Source: Glycine soja (Eukaryota; Streptophyta; Magnoliopsida; Fabales; Fabaceae). From it: DNA of 64,000 nucleotides. Made by a program: the position numbers and the translations under genes. Of the stretch, positions 33,455 to 44,969 are shown in pieces; position 1 is the first letter of the stretch; each line of letters starts with the position of its first letter. Below the pieces are notes generated by a model. The model was not told where the DNA came from. It saw nothing but the letters and a program-made list of their open reading frames with translations, and did not search any database. The DNA is taken from assembly GCF_004193775.1 (NCBI RefSeq), contig NC_041012.1:12545223-12609222 (forward strand), given 5' to 3'.

Positions 33455-34797
33455 GTTAGTCGGATAATACGACTAACTTTTGTGTAAGAAACTTGTGTAA
33501 ATTGTATATAACTCCTCCCATTTATGGTCATTTTGTAGTGTTGTAATTACTTTTTGTTAAATATAGGTAATAAGTACTTAGTATCCCCATTTTGTGTATT
33601 TAATGATAATTCCTTTTCAATTTCAGGCTACTTAGGCAAGTTTGGTGGAAGTGCTGATTTTGAGCCGCTCGCTAAGCTAATTTTGTGGCTTAGCAAGCCA
33701 TCCGCTAAGCGCAGCAGTTCATGGCTAAGCGCGTAGAAGAACCTGGAAGCAGATGAGTTGTCATGATGCGCTCAATGAGAATCAATTAGCTAAGCGCACC
33801 GCTTGAACCTCCAGGCCGAGCGAGCATGATTGGCGCTAAGCCAGAAGTCACTTACATGCGCTAAGCGAACCTATCTCTTGCTAAGCGCGCGTCTCCCAAC
33901 AAAATTTCCTATTCAAAGCTGAATCTCGAAATTGAGAGGGTTGTTGAGTTTTTTGAGAGTTTCTGGCTGTGGAGAGACTAGAGAGAACCGAGCTTGAAGA
34001 GGAAGCTATCTTGCAAAGCATTGGATGAGATTTTGAGTGATTGTGAGGTTTCTAGAGGTGGAGGAGTCATCCCCACTACCTGTAATTCTTCAATCTTTCA
34101 CTTTCTCTTCTCTTTGTTGTAAAAGAAGCCTCCCTGCTATGGAGAGCTAAATCCTCAGTTGGTTCTTCCTATGGGATACTTGATGTAAATACTTCTATAC
34201 CTATCTGATGATGTTTTATGTGTTCTCTGTACTATCAGTATTTCATGTTAGTATGCTTTTGCCTTGATCGCGTAGATGCATGCTCAGTTAGGGTCACTCA
34301 ACATTGGGAAATGGTTAGATCCTTAGAACTTGATAGGATGGGGCTAGTTTATCGTATTGTCATGAGGGATCGGGGTACAATAACTTAGTTGTTGGTATGT
34401 ATGTCTTAATGCAGTTTTGGTCAAGTTTAGTCCAACAAGAGGGATCTGAGGATGACGCTTGGCTATGATTAGGCTAAACATGCACGAGACATCGGGGTTT
34501 AGCAGTCCAGGAGACATCATAGAACACAGAAACATTGTTAGGTAGAACATCTTTAATAACATCAGTCATCCAGTAGGAAGACCAACACGTTCTTTATCTG
34601 TCTTCACACACCACTACTCACATGATTTACTATTGAATAGTTTAGTTGCATACTTGTTTGTACCACGCACCAAACTTTCATCCAAAGGCGCTTAATTACT
34701 GAACCACAACTTTACCAAGTAAAACAAGTTCCCCGAGAGTTCGATACTCGGTATTCACTTACCATTTTATACTACTTGCGCGATCCAGTGCACTTAC
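33455..34797. mobile_element. Retrotransposon fragment inserted in LTR-like DNA
   Basis: The sequences before 33450 and after 34797 look like one LTR-like region, so this stretch is an insertion. It has the GCTAAGCGC motifs (33665-33890) and a leader-like region (33960-34790) with GATACTCGGTATTCACTTACC and GCGCGATCCAGTGCACTTACC. I associate these with Athila/Tat gypsy elements. Exact ends and duplication are not clear. Confidence 0.5.
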
Positions 34798-35211
34798 CAA
34801 GTAAAACATGGCGTAATCGATTAAAACAAAAAGTTTTGAAAAACTTACCAAACAAATATCATACAGTAATCGATTAAAGCGAAGAGTAATCGATTAGAAC
34901 AACAAGAAATCACAAAACAACTAAGATATACATGTGATCTTCCAGCAAACTAAGTATGCATATAAACCAATAAGCTAAAACACATACCAAACAAAGAAAA
35001 ATGATATGAATGGCAATGTGAAACACACTTATCCAAACAAGATGTCATCTATGCTAGATGCATCCAATATGCCTAGTTCATTTCTGATATAAAAGAACTT
35101 GTCTGTAGCAAGAGGTTTAGTGAAAATGTATGCTAATTGATGTTTACTATCAATGAACTCAATGCAGCAGTCAACTTTGGACACATGATCTCTTAGAAAA
35201 TGATGCCTTAT

Positions 35212-35934
35212 TTATATGTGCTTAGTCCTAGAATGCATGGCAAGATTCTTGGTTAGATTAATAGCACTTGTGTTATCACATTTCAGAGGAAGGTGATTAA
35301 GAATTACTCTGAAGTCTTCAAGTTGTTGCTTCATCCAAAGACTTTGAGCACAACAACTTCTTGTAGCTATGTATTCAGCCTCAATAATTGAAAGTGTGAC
35401 ACAAGCTTGATTTTTGCAATTCCAAGACACTAATGAGCTTCCAAGTATATGACATGTCTCACTTGTACTTTTCCTATCTAATTTGCATCCTACAAAATCA
35501 GAGTCTGAAAAACCTGTTAAGTTTAAGGAGGTACCTTTGGGATACCATAAACCTACATTGGTTGTGCCCTTAAGATACTTAATAATCCTCTTAACAATAA
35601 CTAAGTGAGATTCCTTTGGATTGGACTGATATCTTGCACATAAGCAAACACTTAGCATGATATTTGGTCTACTTGCAGTTAGGTAGAGAAGTGATCCAAC
35701 CATACCTTTGTATCTTGATTCATCCACTGATTTGCCTTTCTCATCTAAGTCAAGGTAGGTTGATGTAGCCATAGGAGTATATGATTCTTTGCATTTTTTC
35801 ATACCAAATTTCTTTATTAGTTCTATGCAGTATTTGGTTTGATTGAGGAAGATTCCATGTTCCATTTGTTTGACTTGGATTCCTAGAAAGAAGTTTAATT
35901 CTCCCGTCGTAGACATCTCAAATTCTTTCTGCAT
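35212..35934 (-). pseudogene. Copia late reverse transcriptase and RNase H
   Basis: 240 aa piece: MSTTGELNFFLGIQVKQ (late RT), YTPMATSTYLDLDEKG, YKGMVGSLLYLTASRPNIM, then RNase H with GFSDSDFVGCKLDRKSTS, SIIEAEYIA and KCDNTSAINLTKNLAMHSRT. The Asp in SDSDFVG and the Glu in EAEY fit the RNase H active site. Upstream, 35935-36304 has stops, so it is not joined to the early RT. Confidence 0.85.
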
Positions 35935-36304
35935 ACAATATGAAAATTACATGCACAAGATTTCATTAGTAGAGCCAAATATAATATCATCAAAATATAT
36001 TTGAACAATTAACAAATCATTGTTTACATTCTTAATAAACAAGGTTTTGTCAATCTAACCTCTAGTGAAAGATTGTTCAATTAAAAAACTGCTCAATATA
36101 TCATACCATGACCTTGGTGCTTGCTTCAAAATATAGTATCTTTTTTAGTTTTTAGTCATAGTCAGGATGTTCATGATCCACAAATCCTGGTGGTTGGTCT
36201 ACATACACTTCTTCAATGTGTCCATTGAGGAAGGCGCTTTTTACATCTATTTGAAAAAGTCTGAAATTCATAATACAAGCAAATGAAAGTAGCAATCTTA
36301 TAGC

Positions 36305-36697
36305 TTATAACCTGGCAACTAGAGCATAGGTTTTATCATAGTCAACTCCTTCTTCTTGGTTGTATCCTTTTGCAACCAATCTTGCTTTATTCCTCACTAT
36401 GATGCCGGATTCATCAAGTTTGTTTCGAAACACCCATTTGGTTTCAGTTGACTTGTGAGAGGTTGGTTTAGGAACTAAATCCCATACAAAAAGCTCTTCA
36501 TGAAATGCCATTAACCAATGTTCATCACAAAAAGCTTCATCAATGTTCCTTGGTTCAACCTGAGAAACAAAAGCCATGTTGTTACATAGAATTCTAAGTC
36601 TAGAGCTCGTAGAAACACCCTTAGAGATTTCTCCATTTATGTTGTCTAATGAGATATCTTTTTGAGTTCTCCACTCTCTAGGAAGTTCTTTAGGCAT
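36305..36697 (-). pseudogene. Copia early reverse transcriptase
   Basis: 130 aa with the linker after integrase, then EPRNIDEAFCDEHWLMAFHE (usually EALxDxxWxxAM) and the RT start KWVFRNKLDE...KARLVAKGYNQ. The catalytic YVDD region that should follow lies in the disrupted 35940-36300 stretch (IIFGSTNE-like remnants). Confidence 0.8.
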
Positions 36698-36787
36698 TGT
36701 TGTAGAGATCTCTTTGCTTTGCTTAATTTCTTCAGCCTTGATGTCATCTTCAAGAACAAAATCCTTTTCCTGAAAACCTACATCTTA

Positions 36788-38099
36788 TTATAAAGAATTT
36801 TCTTGAACAAAAGAGTTAGTTTCATCACAAACCACATGTACAGATTCTTCTATTGTTAAAGTTCTTTTATTGAATACTCTATATGCCTTACTATGTAGTG
36901 AATAACCTAGAAAGATAGCTTTATTGGCCTTTGCATGAAATTTTCCAAGAGAGTCTTTACCATTGTTTAAAACGAAACACTTACAACCAAAAACTCTCAG
37001 GTGTAAAGTGTTTGGTTCTCTTCCCTTATACAATTCATAAGGAGTTTTCTTCAAAATAGGTCTAATAAGTACTTTTTTCAAGGTGTAACAAACAGTATGT
37101 ACAACATTTTCCCAAAAGTACTTAGGCAACCTTGTTTCGTTTAGAAGGGTTCTTGCACCTTCTTCAAGGGATTTATTTTTCCTCTCCATAATGCCATTCT
37201 ATTGAGGTGTTCTTGGGGTTGAAAATTATGGTGAATTCCATTTTCTTCACAAAAGTTTTCAAAAGACTCATTTTGAAATTCACCTCCATGATCACTTCTA
37301 ATTGAAAAATGTTTGGACCTTTTTCATTTTGAATCACCTTGGCAAGTTTGCGAAAAGCATCAAAAGCTTTATTTTTGGTTTTCAAAAACAAGGTCCAAGT
37401 AAACCTTGAGTAATCATCAACACTTACCAAGCCATAGTAATTTCCACCTAAACTCATAGTTCTAGAGGGACCAAATAAATCAATGTCAAGTAGTTCAAGG
37501 AGTTTTGAAGTAGAAACAATGTATTTGCTTTGAAACGAGTTTTTGACTTGCTTTCCTTTTTGACAAGCTTCACACAGTTTATTTTTCTCAAACTTGAGTT
37601 TTGGAAGACCAATTACTAAGTCTTTCCTAACTAGATGATTTAAATGATGCATATTAATGTGTGCAGTCCTGCAATGCCACAACCATGAATCATCTATTTT
37701 ACTCACCAAGCAACTTAGCTTATGAAAAGATGGATGCTCAACATTCAACATATAGATTTTACATATTCTCTTACCAATATGGACAACTTTACCGGATATG
37801 GCTTCACTTATAAGACAACAATTTTTGTTGAATTCAATCTTGAAACCTTTATCACAAAGTTGAGTAATGCTTAGAAGATTAAGATTTATTCCATCCACAT
37901 ATAACACATTATTTATGTGAGTTTTGTGTTGATTCCCTATATTTCCTTCTCCCATTATCTTTCCTTTATTATTGTCTCCAAACGTGATGTATCCACCATC
38001 CTTTGACACGAAGTCAGAGATTTTGAACTTGTCACCTATCATGTGCCTAGAACAACCACTATCCAAGTACCATAGTGAGTCTTTTTCTTTTAGGCACAC
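36788..38099 (-). pseudogene. Copia protease, GAG-pre-integrase and integrase
   Basis: Two open pieces overlap at 37173-37189. The first (308 aa) has protease DSGCSRHM, pre-integrase LYVDGINLNLLSITQLCDKGF and zinc site residues (HINMHHL...CEACQKGK). It then has integrase LDIDLFGPSRTMS and VSVDDYSRFTWT. The second (133 aa) starts MERKNKSLEEGARTL. A frameshift lies near 37300, where the expected second Asp segment (SDHGGEF) reads in another frame. Confidence 0.85.
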
Positions 38100-38479
38100 C
38101 TACAAAACAAAATCAATTAGAGAAAGGTGGTACCCTATTTGAGTTGGGTCCAATGGGGTTAATCCTTACAAATAAATCTTTTGGAATCCACATGCATTTT
38201 CCACTCAGAATGTCAAACTTTCTAACATAGCAATAGTATGAAGTGCAACCGTTTTCATGCAATAATGACATGTTTTTGCATTTCTCCTAGAATGCACCAT
38301 GTTCTTTCTTTTTGTGACCTTGGTTGGGTTCACCCTTTTTGAAGATATAAAATGAGTTTTCTTTGAAAAGGAGGTTTGTTTGTTATATCCCAAGCCATTC
38401 TTATCTTTAGTATGCTTTTACATACTGAGCATGTGGTTAAGGTAGGAAAGCTCAATTTGCAATTTCATACATTTAGCAA

Positions 38480-39112
38480 GGTGATCCTTTTTGAAATTTT
38501 CAAACAAGCATCCAAACAAGGTTTAAAATATGGTGAGTGTATCTCATGAAATGGAATGCGAGCATCAAAAAACCATCGAGCAACTACCATATAAGCTTTG
38601 TGTATTGCTTCCTTACTCATAATAAACTTTTCAAACTTAGTTGAGATCCAGGAGTAGATCTTGGAGGAAAATAACTACCACCTATTTCAACTATGGCTTT
38701 CCTTTTTTCTTAGTGAGGCTGAACTTCTTGCACTTCATCTTTAATATTTTGATTATTGTTTGCTTCACGAAGGTCACCACTCTTACTTTTTTCTTATTTG
38801 ATTTAATAATTCTAGCATCCAGTGATGAACATCATGAGGAACTCTTTTGTAAGAGCTAATATTACTTAGTATGCTTGCAAGATGTTGCTTCATTCTATTT
38901 ATGCCTCCTCCTTTAAAAGAATTAGTTCAATGAAGACAAGTGTAGACATGAGTTTTTCCTTCCTTTTTATATGAAACATGCTCCCATCCAGGATTAGTTT
39001 TCCCATGTGTAGTTGAGGCTCCTGAAGAATATTTTTCAGATGACACATTATTAGGATCATTATCTTCGGGAGCATCCACAATTGGTGATTCCTACATATT
39101 ATAAACAATTAA
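38480..39112 (-). pseudogene. hAT transposase fragment (BED finger and start of core)
   Basis: The minus strand encodes WEHVSYKKEGKTHVYTCLHC...GGGINRMKQHLA (about 38865-39010), a BED-type zinc finger. Lower down it encodes AYMVVARWFFDARIPFHEIH and SPYFKPCLDA (about 38500-38610), which is the conserved start of plant hAT transposase. The two lie in different frames with stops between. No ends or 8 bp duplication were found. Confidence 0.8.
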
Positions 39113-39831
39113 AGATATGGCCAGCTTTGTCCTTCCTAATAATAAATAGATATAATTTATGAATAATAGTATAATACACATATAACCAAGGAGATTTTAA
39201 AGGCGCATGTTAGTTTCATAGAAAAAAGAAAATATAGTTATATACAAATCTGCAAAAAGGAAAATAATTCCATCAATTCATCGAACAGAACAAAATAGGT
39301 AAATAATTCCAACATGGTATATCAATGGGAGGGAAAGAGCACTTCTGAATTTCTCGACTCCCTTTACTTATACAAATATATACATTATACAAATAAAAAT
39401 ATGTTATGTGTATGTTAGTTTTATAAAAAACCAAACTGATTGAAGGTTCAATGTCATAATTAATATTGTAATTTGTTGTTTTCTACTAAATAAAGTTTTA
39501 GTGGAGACATGTAGTAATTAGTTGACTGCCTTGGTCCATGCTACCAAAACATGTACAACTTAGAGAGAAAACCGAAAGATGTTTCTAAACCAAGATGCTA
39601 ACAAAGTCATGGCAACATTATTCACATAAATTTTACTGTAACCATGGTGCTACTTAATATACATGAAACAATATTACTTCATATACCATAATCAACAAAC
39701 CACGGCAAAATTCAGCAAGAAAATTGATTAACCTACAACATAATCCAAAAATGAAAGTGAAACATGTTGGACCAAAGCTTAAAGCCCTTATGTCTTAGTT
39801 TTGGTTTCATAATTTTACAATGCCAAACATG
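39113..39831. other. AT-rich stretch between hAT fragment and gypsy LTR
   Basis: No gene, repeat or signal that I can support. Confidence 0.4.
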
Positions 39832-39836
39832 TTTAA

Positions 39837-39886
39837 TGTGACATCCTAGAATTTCTATCCGAAATTTTGTAAGTGTTACATTTAAA

Positions 39887-39931
<45 letters not shown>

Positions 39932-42900
39932 TTGGTAGAAGTATGTATATTGGAGAAAAGATACGCGGATTAGACTAATTAACGAAGAGTAACCCATAAC
40001 CGGACGATTATAAATTAATTCGCAATTAATTAGTCTAAAAATTATCGTTTTGCGTGCAACTTAAAATTTAACAAAACCAACCTCTGAATCACGCTCAAGG
40101 TCACATTTTGAGCGTTTTGATATATATATTGCCTACTTTCAAAAACGGGTCCCGACGGGTGCAGAGAAACGCGAGGAACTGGAGCCAGAAAGGCAGCACA
40201 CAAACCGAGGAAGGATTTCAGCATCCAAAAAGGTCCAGTTTTTTCTCCTTTATGGCTGAGTATGAGGTCAAATCAACGGAAAAGGTGGGCCCTTTTTCTC
40301 CAATTAAAATAGGACATGTGGCATTTGATTTTGAAAAGAAAATGAAAAAGAAAAGAAAAATCATTTTTTTTATAAAAAGCCAAATCTTCTCTCTCTTTCT
40401 TCAGAAAATTTCAGCAGCTCTCTTTTCTCCCTCCACGTTGCTTTTTCTTCCTCTTTTTCTCCTCCATTGTTGTCCCTCTTGAAGCTCCAAATTCCTCTTC
40501 ATTTCTACCCCAAATTGCAAGGAAAAGCTATTTTCGGAGTCTATGAGCCTACCTCTACTTCGTGGGGCCTTAAATTTTAGGTAAGGGTGGACTTCTTCTC
40601 ACTTGAAATCTGTGGGTGTTGGGTTTTTGGGAGCTATAATGGGTAGTTCTACTAGGTTATTGCCTTAGGGTAGTTGTTTGTGAAGGAAATTGTTGAAATT
40701 ATGCTAAACTTGACATGTTTGATGTAAGCAAAACTACCCATGTTGATTTAGGGTTTAATAATGATGCTTTGTGATATATGTATGCTTGAAATGTTGATAG
40801 AAAACTGGTAGAGAGGATGGGGAGAGTTAACTTAGAGTTAAATGTGAGAATGGTAGTGTTGTAGGTGGAAAAGTGTGAGATTTTGAGGGTTAGAAAAGCC
40901 AAATTTGGGGTTAGTGGAAATTGGAGTCTAAAGTGAGTTGATTCTAGTTTAGAATGTCAATTAGGACTTGTAGAAAAGCTTGGTCAGAGCAAATGAGGAA
41001 AATGAGTGGCAAATGTGAAAGAAAAGAGCCATTTATAGAGTAAATTGGGTTTTGAGAGGTCAAATTTTGAATAGGTGGAGATTTCACCTTAAAATCAGTT
41101 TGAGCAAGTCTAAATCAATGTTATAGACATGATGAAGATGAGAGTTTACCCCAAAATCACCCAATTTTCATTTTCACCTTTCACCTTGAAAATTCACTAA
41201 ATTTGATGGGTTTTGGATACCTAGAATTTGCTTTACCGTGGTTTGAAGTTTGTTTTTGGCTTGAACACGATTTATACATGGTTTAGGACTTGTAGGATCC
41301 AATTTGAGTGAAATTTGATGCATGTAAGCTGGATTTCGAAATCTTCAAAGTTATGCAGAAAAAAGCTGTCAAATTGTGCAGCAAAACTGCCAATTATGCA
41401 GAAAAAATGGTTGTGCAGTGCTAGTTTCTGCTGTCACAGGAAAGACAGTATATCTCGTGTTCTAGACATTCTCTAGTAGATCCCAACGGTAAAGACTTAG
41501 ATTTCTGTATTAGGAACTCTCAGTTAAATTTTCAAGGCGATCCAATGGTTAACGAATCAGAACGAAGAGGATGTTACTGAGGTATGTGGGTAGGAAAAAC
41601 TCTGTGGAATTTGAATGAATCTTGTGCAAAGATATCTGCCTCCACTCTGTTTTTCTTTGTTTAAGGTAGTTTCATGACAAATGAGATTGAATTGTTTGGA
41701 TATTGTGAAAGCTTGGAGGGGTTGATGGGGACCCGGTGCTGAGAGGAACGAGGAGAAGGCTACGTACGTGCACGTGAGCTAAATTTAAAGGTGGGCAACT
41801 GGGGATGGTGTGTTTATGTCTGGCTTGTGGAAATGGGATAGTTGATTTGTGCCATCGCCCGATCGCCACCTAGTACCACATATGACGGGTGCCCCATAAT
41901 CCAATAAGCTTGATGTGAGAAAGCGTGGAAGAGTCAGTCTTCCTACTTTTATTTGTTGACCACAGAGTGGTACCTGGAGATATGTCGCGGGGGTCAGGAG
42001 ACCTTGGGGACGTCAGGTGGGGTGCTATTGCCCAAAACCAAGCTTGGCTAATCCCAACCCAACCCGGGCATAGTCAGCCAGTGAGAACCTGTGACGTACC
42101 TAAACAGGCGAGCTCCTGGCAGTCAACCAATAAAAGAGCAAAAGTCCACGAAGCAAGGAGGCTTGTGTGGCGGCTGGCCAGCTATTTATCTTGGGTGTTA
42201 TATGAAAAATACCCTCTGGTAATCGATTACCATTCGTGGGTAATCGATTACAGGGTTTAAAAATTGAGACAGGATGTTAAGTAGCTTCTGGTAATCGATT
42301 ACCAATTGTGTGTAATCGATTACATAGTGTTACCTGCTACTGGTAATCGATTACCATTTATGTGTAATCGATTACACAGTGTAACTTTTAGATTCCAATG
42401 TGCAAAGGCTATGTAATTCGTTTTTGGGCACTGGTAATCGATTACATACTTTGGTAATCAATTACCAGAGAGGAAATCCCTTGAAAGAGACATTTTGACT
42501 ATGCATAGCCGTTATGGGACACATTGTATTGTTACCTGTGTAGTTAGATTTCTTGTGAAAGAGTCTACCCTCTTTCTTTCATCTCTTGTAGATCACGATG
42601 GCAGTGTAGTTGATCCATGATCGCGTTGTGATGGAGTGCCTAGAGGGTGTTTGGGAGACCCTCGAAGGCAATGAGAGGTGCCGATTCCGTGGCATAATTC
42701 GACTCACTGCTACTTCACTAGTACATCCGGAGCAACCCGCACGCACACTTCAGCAGCTTGTGGAGTGGGTATTGCCTACACCTACTCCATATTGACTAGT
42801 TGAGCCGGTTCAAGTGATAGAGGTGTCATCCTCTGAAGAGGATCTTGAAGAGGACCCAGAGGAGTTACCTCCCGAGCCTGCTGCGGATGCCCCTGACTTC

Positions 42901-43617
42901 CCAGAGGATGATGAGGACCCACTCCCTAATGTTGATTCTCCAGAGGATATTATGTCAGCATCTGAGGCAGACTCTACAGAGGAGAGCGGCCCTGGAGGGA
43001 CAGCGAATAGTGACAACTCTTCATCGTAGCAGACGGCTCCTTAGACTAGGCGTACATACTTTTTGTGGGTGGGTGTATCTAGTTCAGATTGCTAGGTTTA
43101 CTCTTTTGATTTTTGGGTGGGTAGACCTATTGGATAGAAATTTTGATGATTGCATATATTGTGGCTGAAGCCACCACAGTTGTTACCTTTGCTCTGGATG
43201 TCACTGTGCTATTTTGCAAACTCCCATATTTTAGACAGTTTTTGATGATGGAAACAATTATGTTTTATCTTATTATTTGAAGAAAAAAAAGAAATGTTAA
43301 CGAACTTTATTTGAAAAGAGTTTACCGACCACATCTTATTATCTTTCACGTGACGACCTAAAATGATGGCTGATATATTTTTGAAAGAAAAATAGTTTGG
43401 AGGTTATGAATGATCAAAAAGAAATGAATCCGAATAGAGTTGTGAATTGGCCATTCAGGACTCTATAGTGACAATTTTCCTTCTGAATTTAATTACCGTG
43501 AAATGAATAACAGTGCGAAAAAAAAGAGAGAGAAAAGAAAAGAAAAAAATAAATTCCCCATGGTTTCTGCGATTTAATTTATTACTATTAAACCAATCAT
43601 TATTTAGGAACGCCACA
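39837..43617 (+). mobile_element. Long solo-LTR-like insertion, 3781 bp
   Basis: It starts TGTGACATCCTAG and ends GGAACGCCACA, so both ends read TGTG(A/G)C inward. It is flanked by the 5 bp direct repeat TTTAA (39832-39836 and 43618-43622). TTTAA is a low-information repeat, so the pairing is likely but not proven. It holds a (TA)n run (39890-39929), a GC-richer leader-like part (41930-42180), a cluster of GGTAATCGATTACC palindromes (42220-42470) and a broken acidic ORF. No pol genes. Confidence 0.65.
42598..43029 (+). pseudogene. Acidic LTR-encoded ORF, two stops
   Basis: One frame from ATG 42598 reads about 143 codons. It has a TAG at codon 4 and a TGA at 42793-42795. The first half contains VVMECLEGVWETLEGNERCRFRGIIR; the second half (from 42799) is strongly acidic and Ser/Pro-rich (EVSSSEEDLEEDPEELPPE), ending TAG at 43027-43029. 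Keeping one frame across both stops suggests it once coded. I do not know its function. Confidence 0.55.
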
Positions 43618-43622
43618 TTTAA

Positions 43623-44439
43623 CATATGTGACATTTGTATTGATTGTTTTAGACTAGGCATGTTGTATGATATCGGTTAAGTTTTTTTTATACATACTTA
43701 GTAAGGATCAAAGATGTAAAACAAATGGGTTGATATCTAAGTTTATTAAGGGCAAGGAGTTCAACATAATGTAATCGATTACAAGGTTTTGTAATCAATA
43801 CAAAGTGTTAGAACAAGCAACAAATCTCACTTCTACTTGAAATTTGGTAAGTTCTGATGCATTAATCGATTACCTAATTCAATAATCGATTACATAAGCC
43901 AATTTTAAAAGAAGAGAGGCTTTGTAACTTGAGATAATTGATTACCATTTATTATAATCAATTAGATTGTGTATGGAAACTTAAGGAACTCTCTAAGTGA
44001 TGAAATAATTGATTACCACAATTGACAATTGATTATTCCAAAAAGCATAAAAGCATGAGAAGCTCTTTATCTAAAGCAAGATAATCAATTACCATTTCTT
44101 GTATTCGATTACCAAGTTTCTGGAAATGCAAAACAAAGAAGCTTTTCGTGAATTAATCGATTACCATAATTGACAATTGATTAAATTTGTTTTAACTGTC
44201 AAAATTATAAATACCCTCTTATGTTGTTTTCAATAGTGACTCTTGATACATTTTTATCTTTAAGAAAATACTTCAAGAAAGTCAACTAAGGGGATTTCAA
44301 TGCATTTTTTTTGGAGATTAAAGCTGATCAAAGATCCATTCATTGTTCACCATGATTTGATCATACTTAGAAGAAGAGCTTTAAGACGTTATGATCTACA
44401 CATCAAGGTGTATTCATTCTTATTCTGAAATTCTTTGTT
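43623..44439 (+). repeat. LTR-like region with TAATCGATTA palindromes
   Basis: Many copies or variants of GTAATCGATTAC occur between 43770 and 44175, followed by a TATA-like ATTATAAATACCC (about 44207-44219). The layout (palindromes, TATA, leader, then copia pol) suggests the upstream LTR of the plus-strand copia element, but no gag or primer site is visible. Confidence 0.5.
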
Positions 44440-44559
44440 TTTAGGAAATACAAGTGGGTTTCCAAAGGAACAGCCAAGGTTACTATCCAAAAAGGACCCA
44501 AAATCACTTAGGGTACCTAGACCTACCCTCTAAATTGTTTTTTGTAGGTATGTCTTAAA

Positions 44560-44966
44560 GATAAGGAGCTTATTTAGTATTTGGATAGCGACTGTTCAAG
44601 GCATATGATATAATGGGAGACAAGACCAAATTTGACTCATTGAAAGCAAATGAGGGAGAATATGTAACCTACGAAGACAACAATAAAGGCAACATTCTTG
44701 ATATAGGTAATATTGGAAACTCTTTAACTACCTTGATAAAGAATGTCTTTTTGTGGATGGATTGAAGCATAACCGTCTAAGCATTAGCCAATTGTGTGAA
44801 AAAGGTTATAAAATTGCTTTTAATAAAGATTGTTGCACTATTTTTAATCCAATCACTAATGAAAGTGAGTTGTTGGCAACTGGATAGGTAACACCTACAT
44901 GCTCAATATTGATTGTGTTACATCATCACATCTAACATGTTTCATTAGTAATGATGATATTATATG
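44560..44966 (+). pseudogene. Copia protease and GAG-pre-integrase piece
   Basis: It reads YLDSDCSRHMI near 44578-44610 (DSG changed to DSD at the active site), then a frame slip. After that come DKTKFDSLKANEGEYVTYED and GLKHNRLSISQLCEKGYKIA. It ends in SNDDIIW at the junction with the inverted-repeat element. The DSG-to-DSD change and slips show it is dead. Confidence 0.75.
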
Positions 44967-44969
44967 GTT

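Larger units (their letters stand above)
34925..38460 (-). mobile_element. Copia retrotransposon, minus strand, decayed
   Basis: In minus-strand order: zinc knuckle remnant (38205-38393), protease with LWYLDSGCSRHMIGDKF (near 38070), GAG-pre-integrase and integrase (37173-38099, then 36788-37189), reverse transcriptase start (36305-36697, TKWVFRNKLDESG...ARLVAKGYNQEEGVDYDKTY), and late RT plus RNase H (35212-35934). The pol end lies near 35050. Its LTRs cannot be set to the base. Confidence 0.85.

Noticed and set aside
40108..40482. 124 aa + strand ORF
   Set aside because: It lies in LTR DNA; the sequence has no domain and changes to composition-driven residues.
42810..43016. Ser/Gly-rich minus-strand ORF
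   Set aside because: Mirror of the acidic + strand frame, whose frame continuity is better supported.
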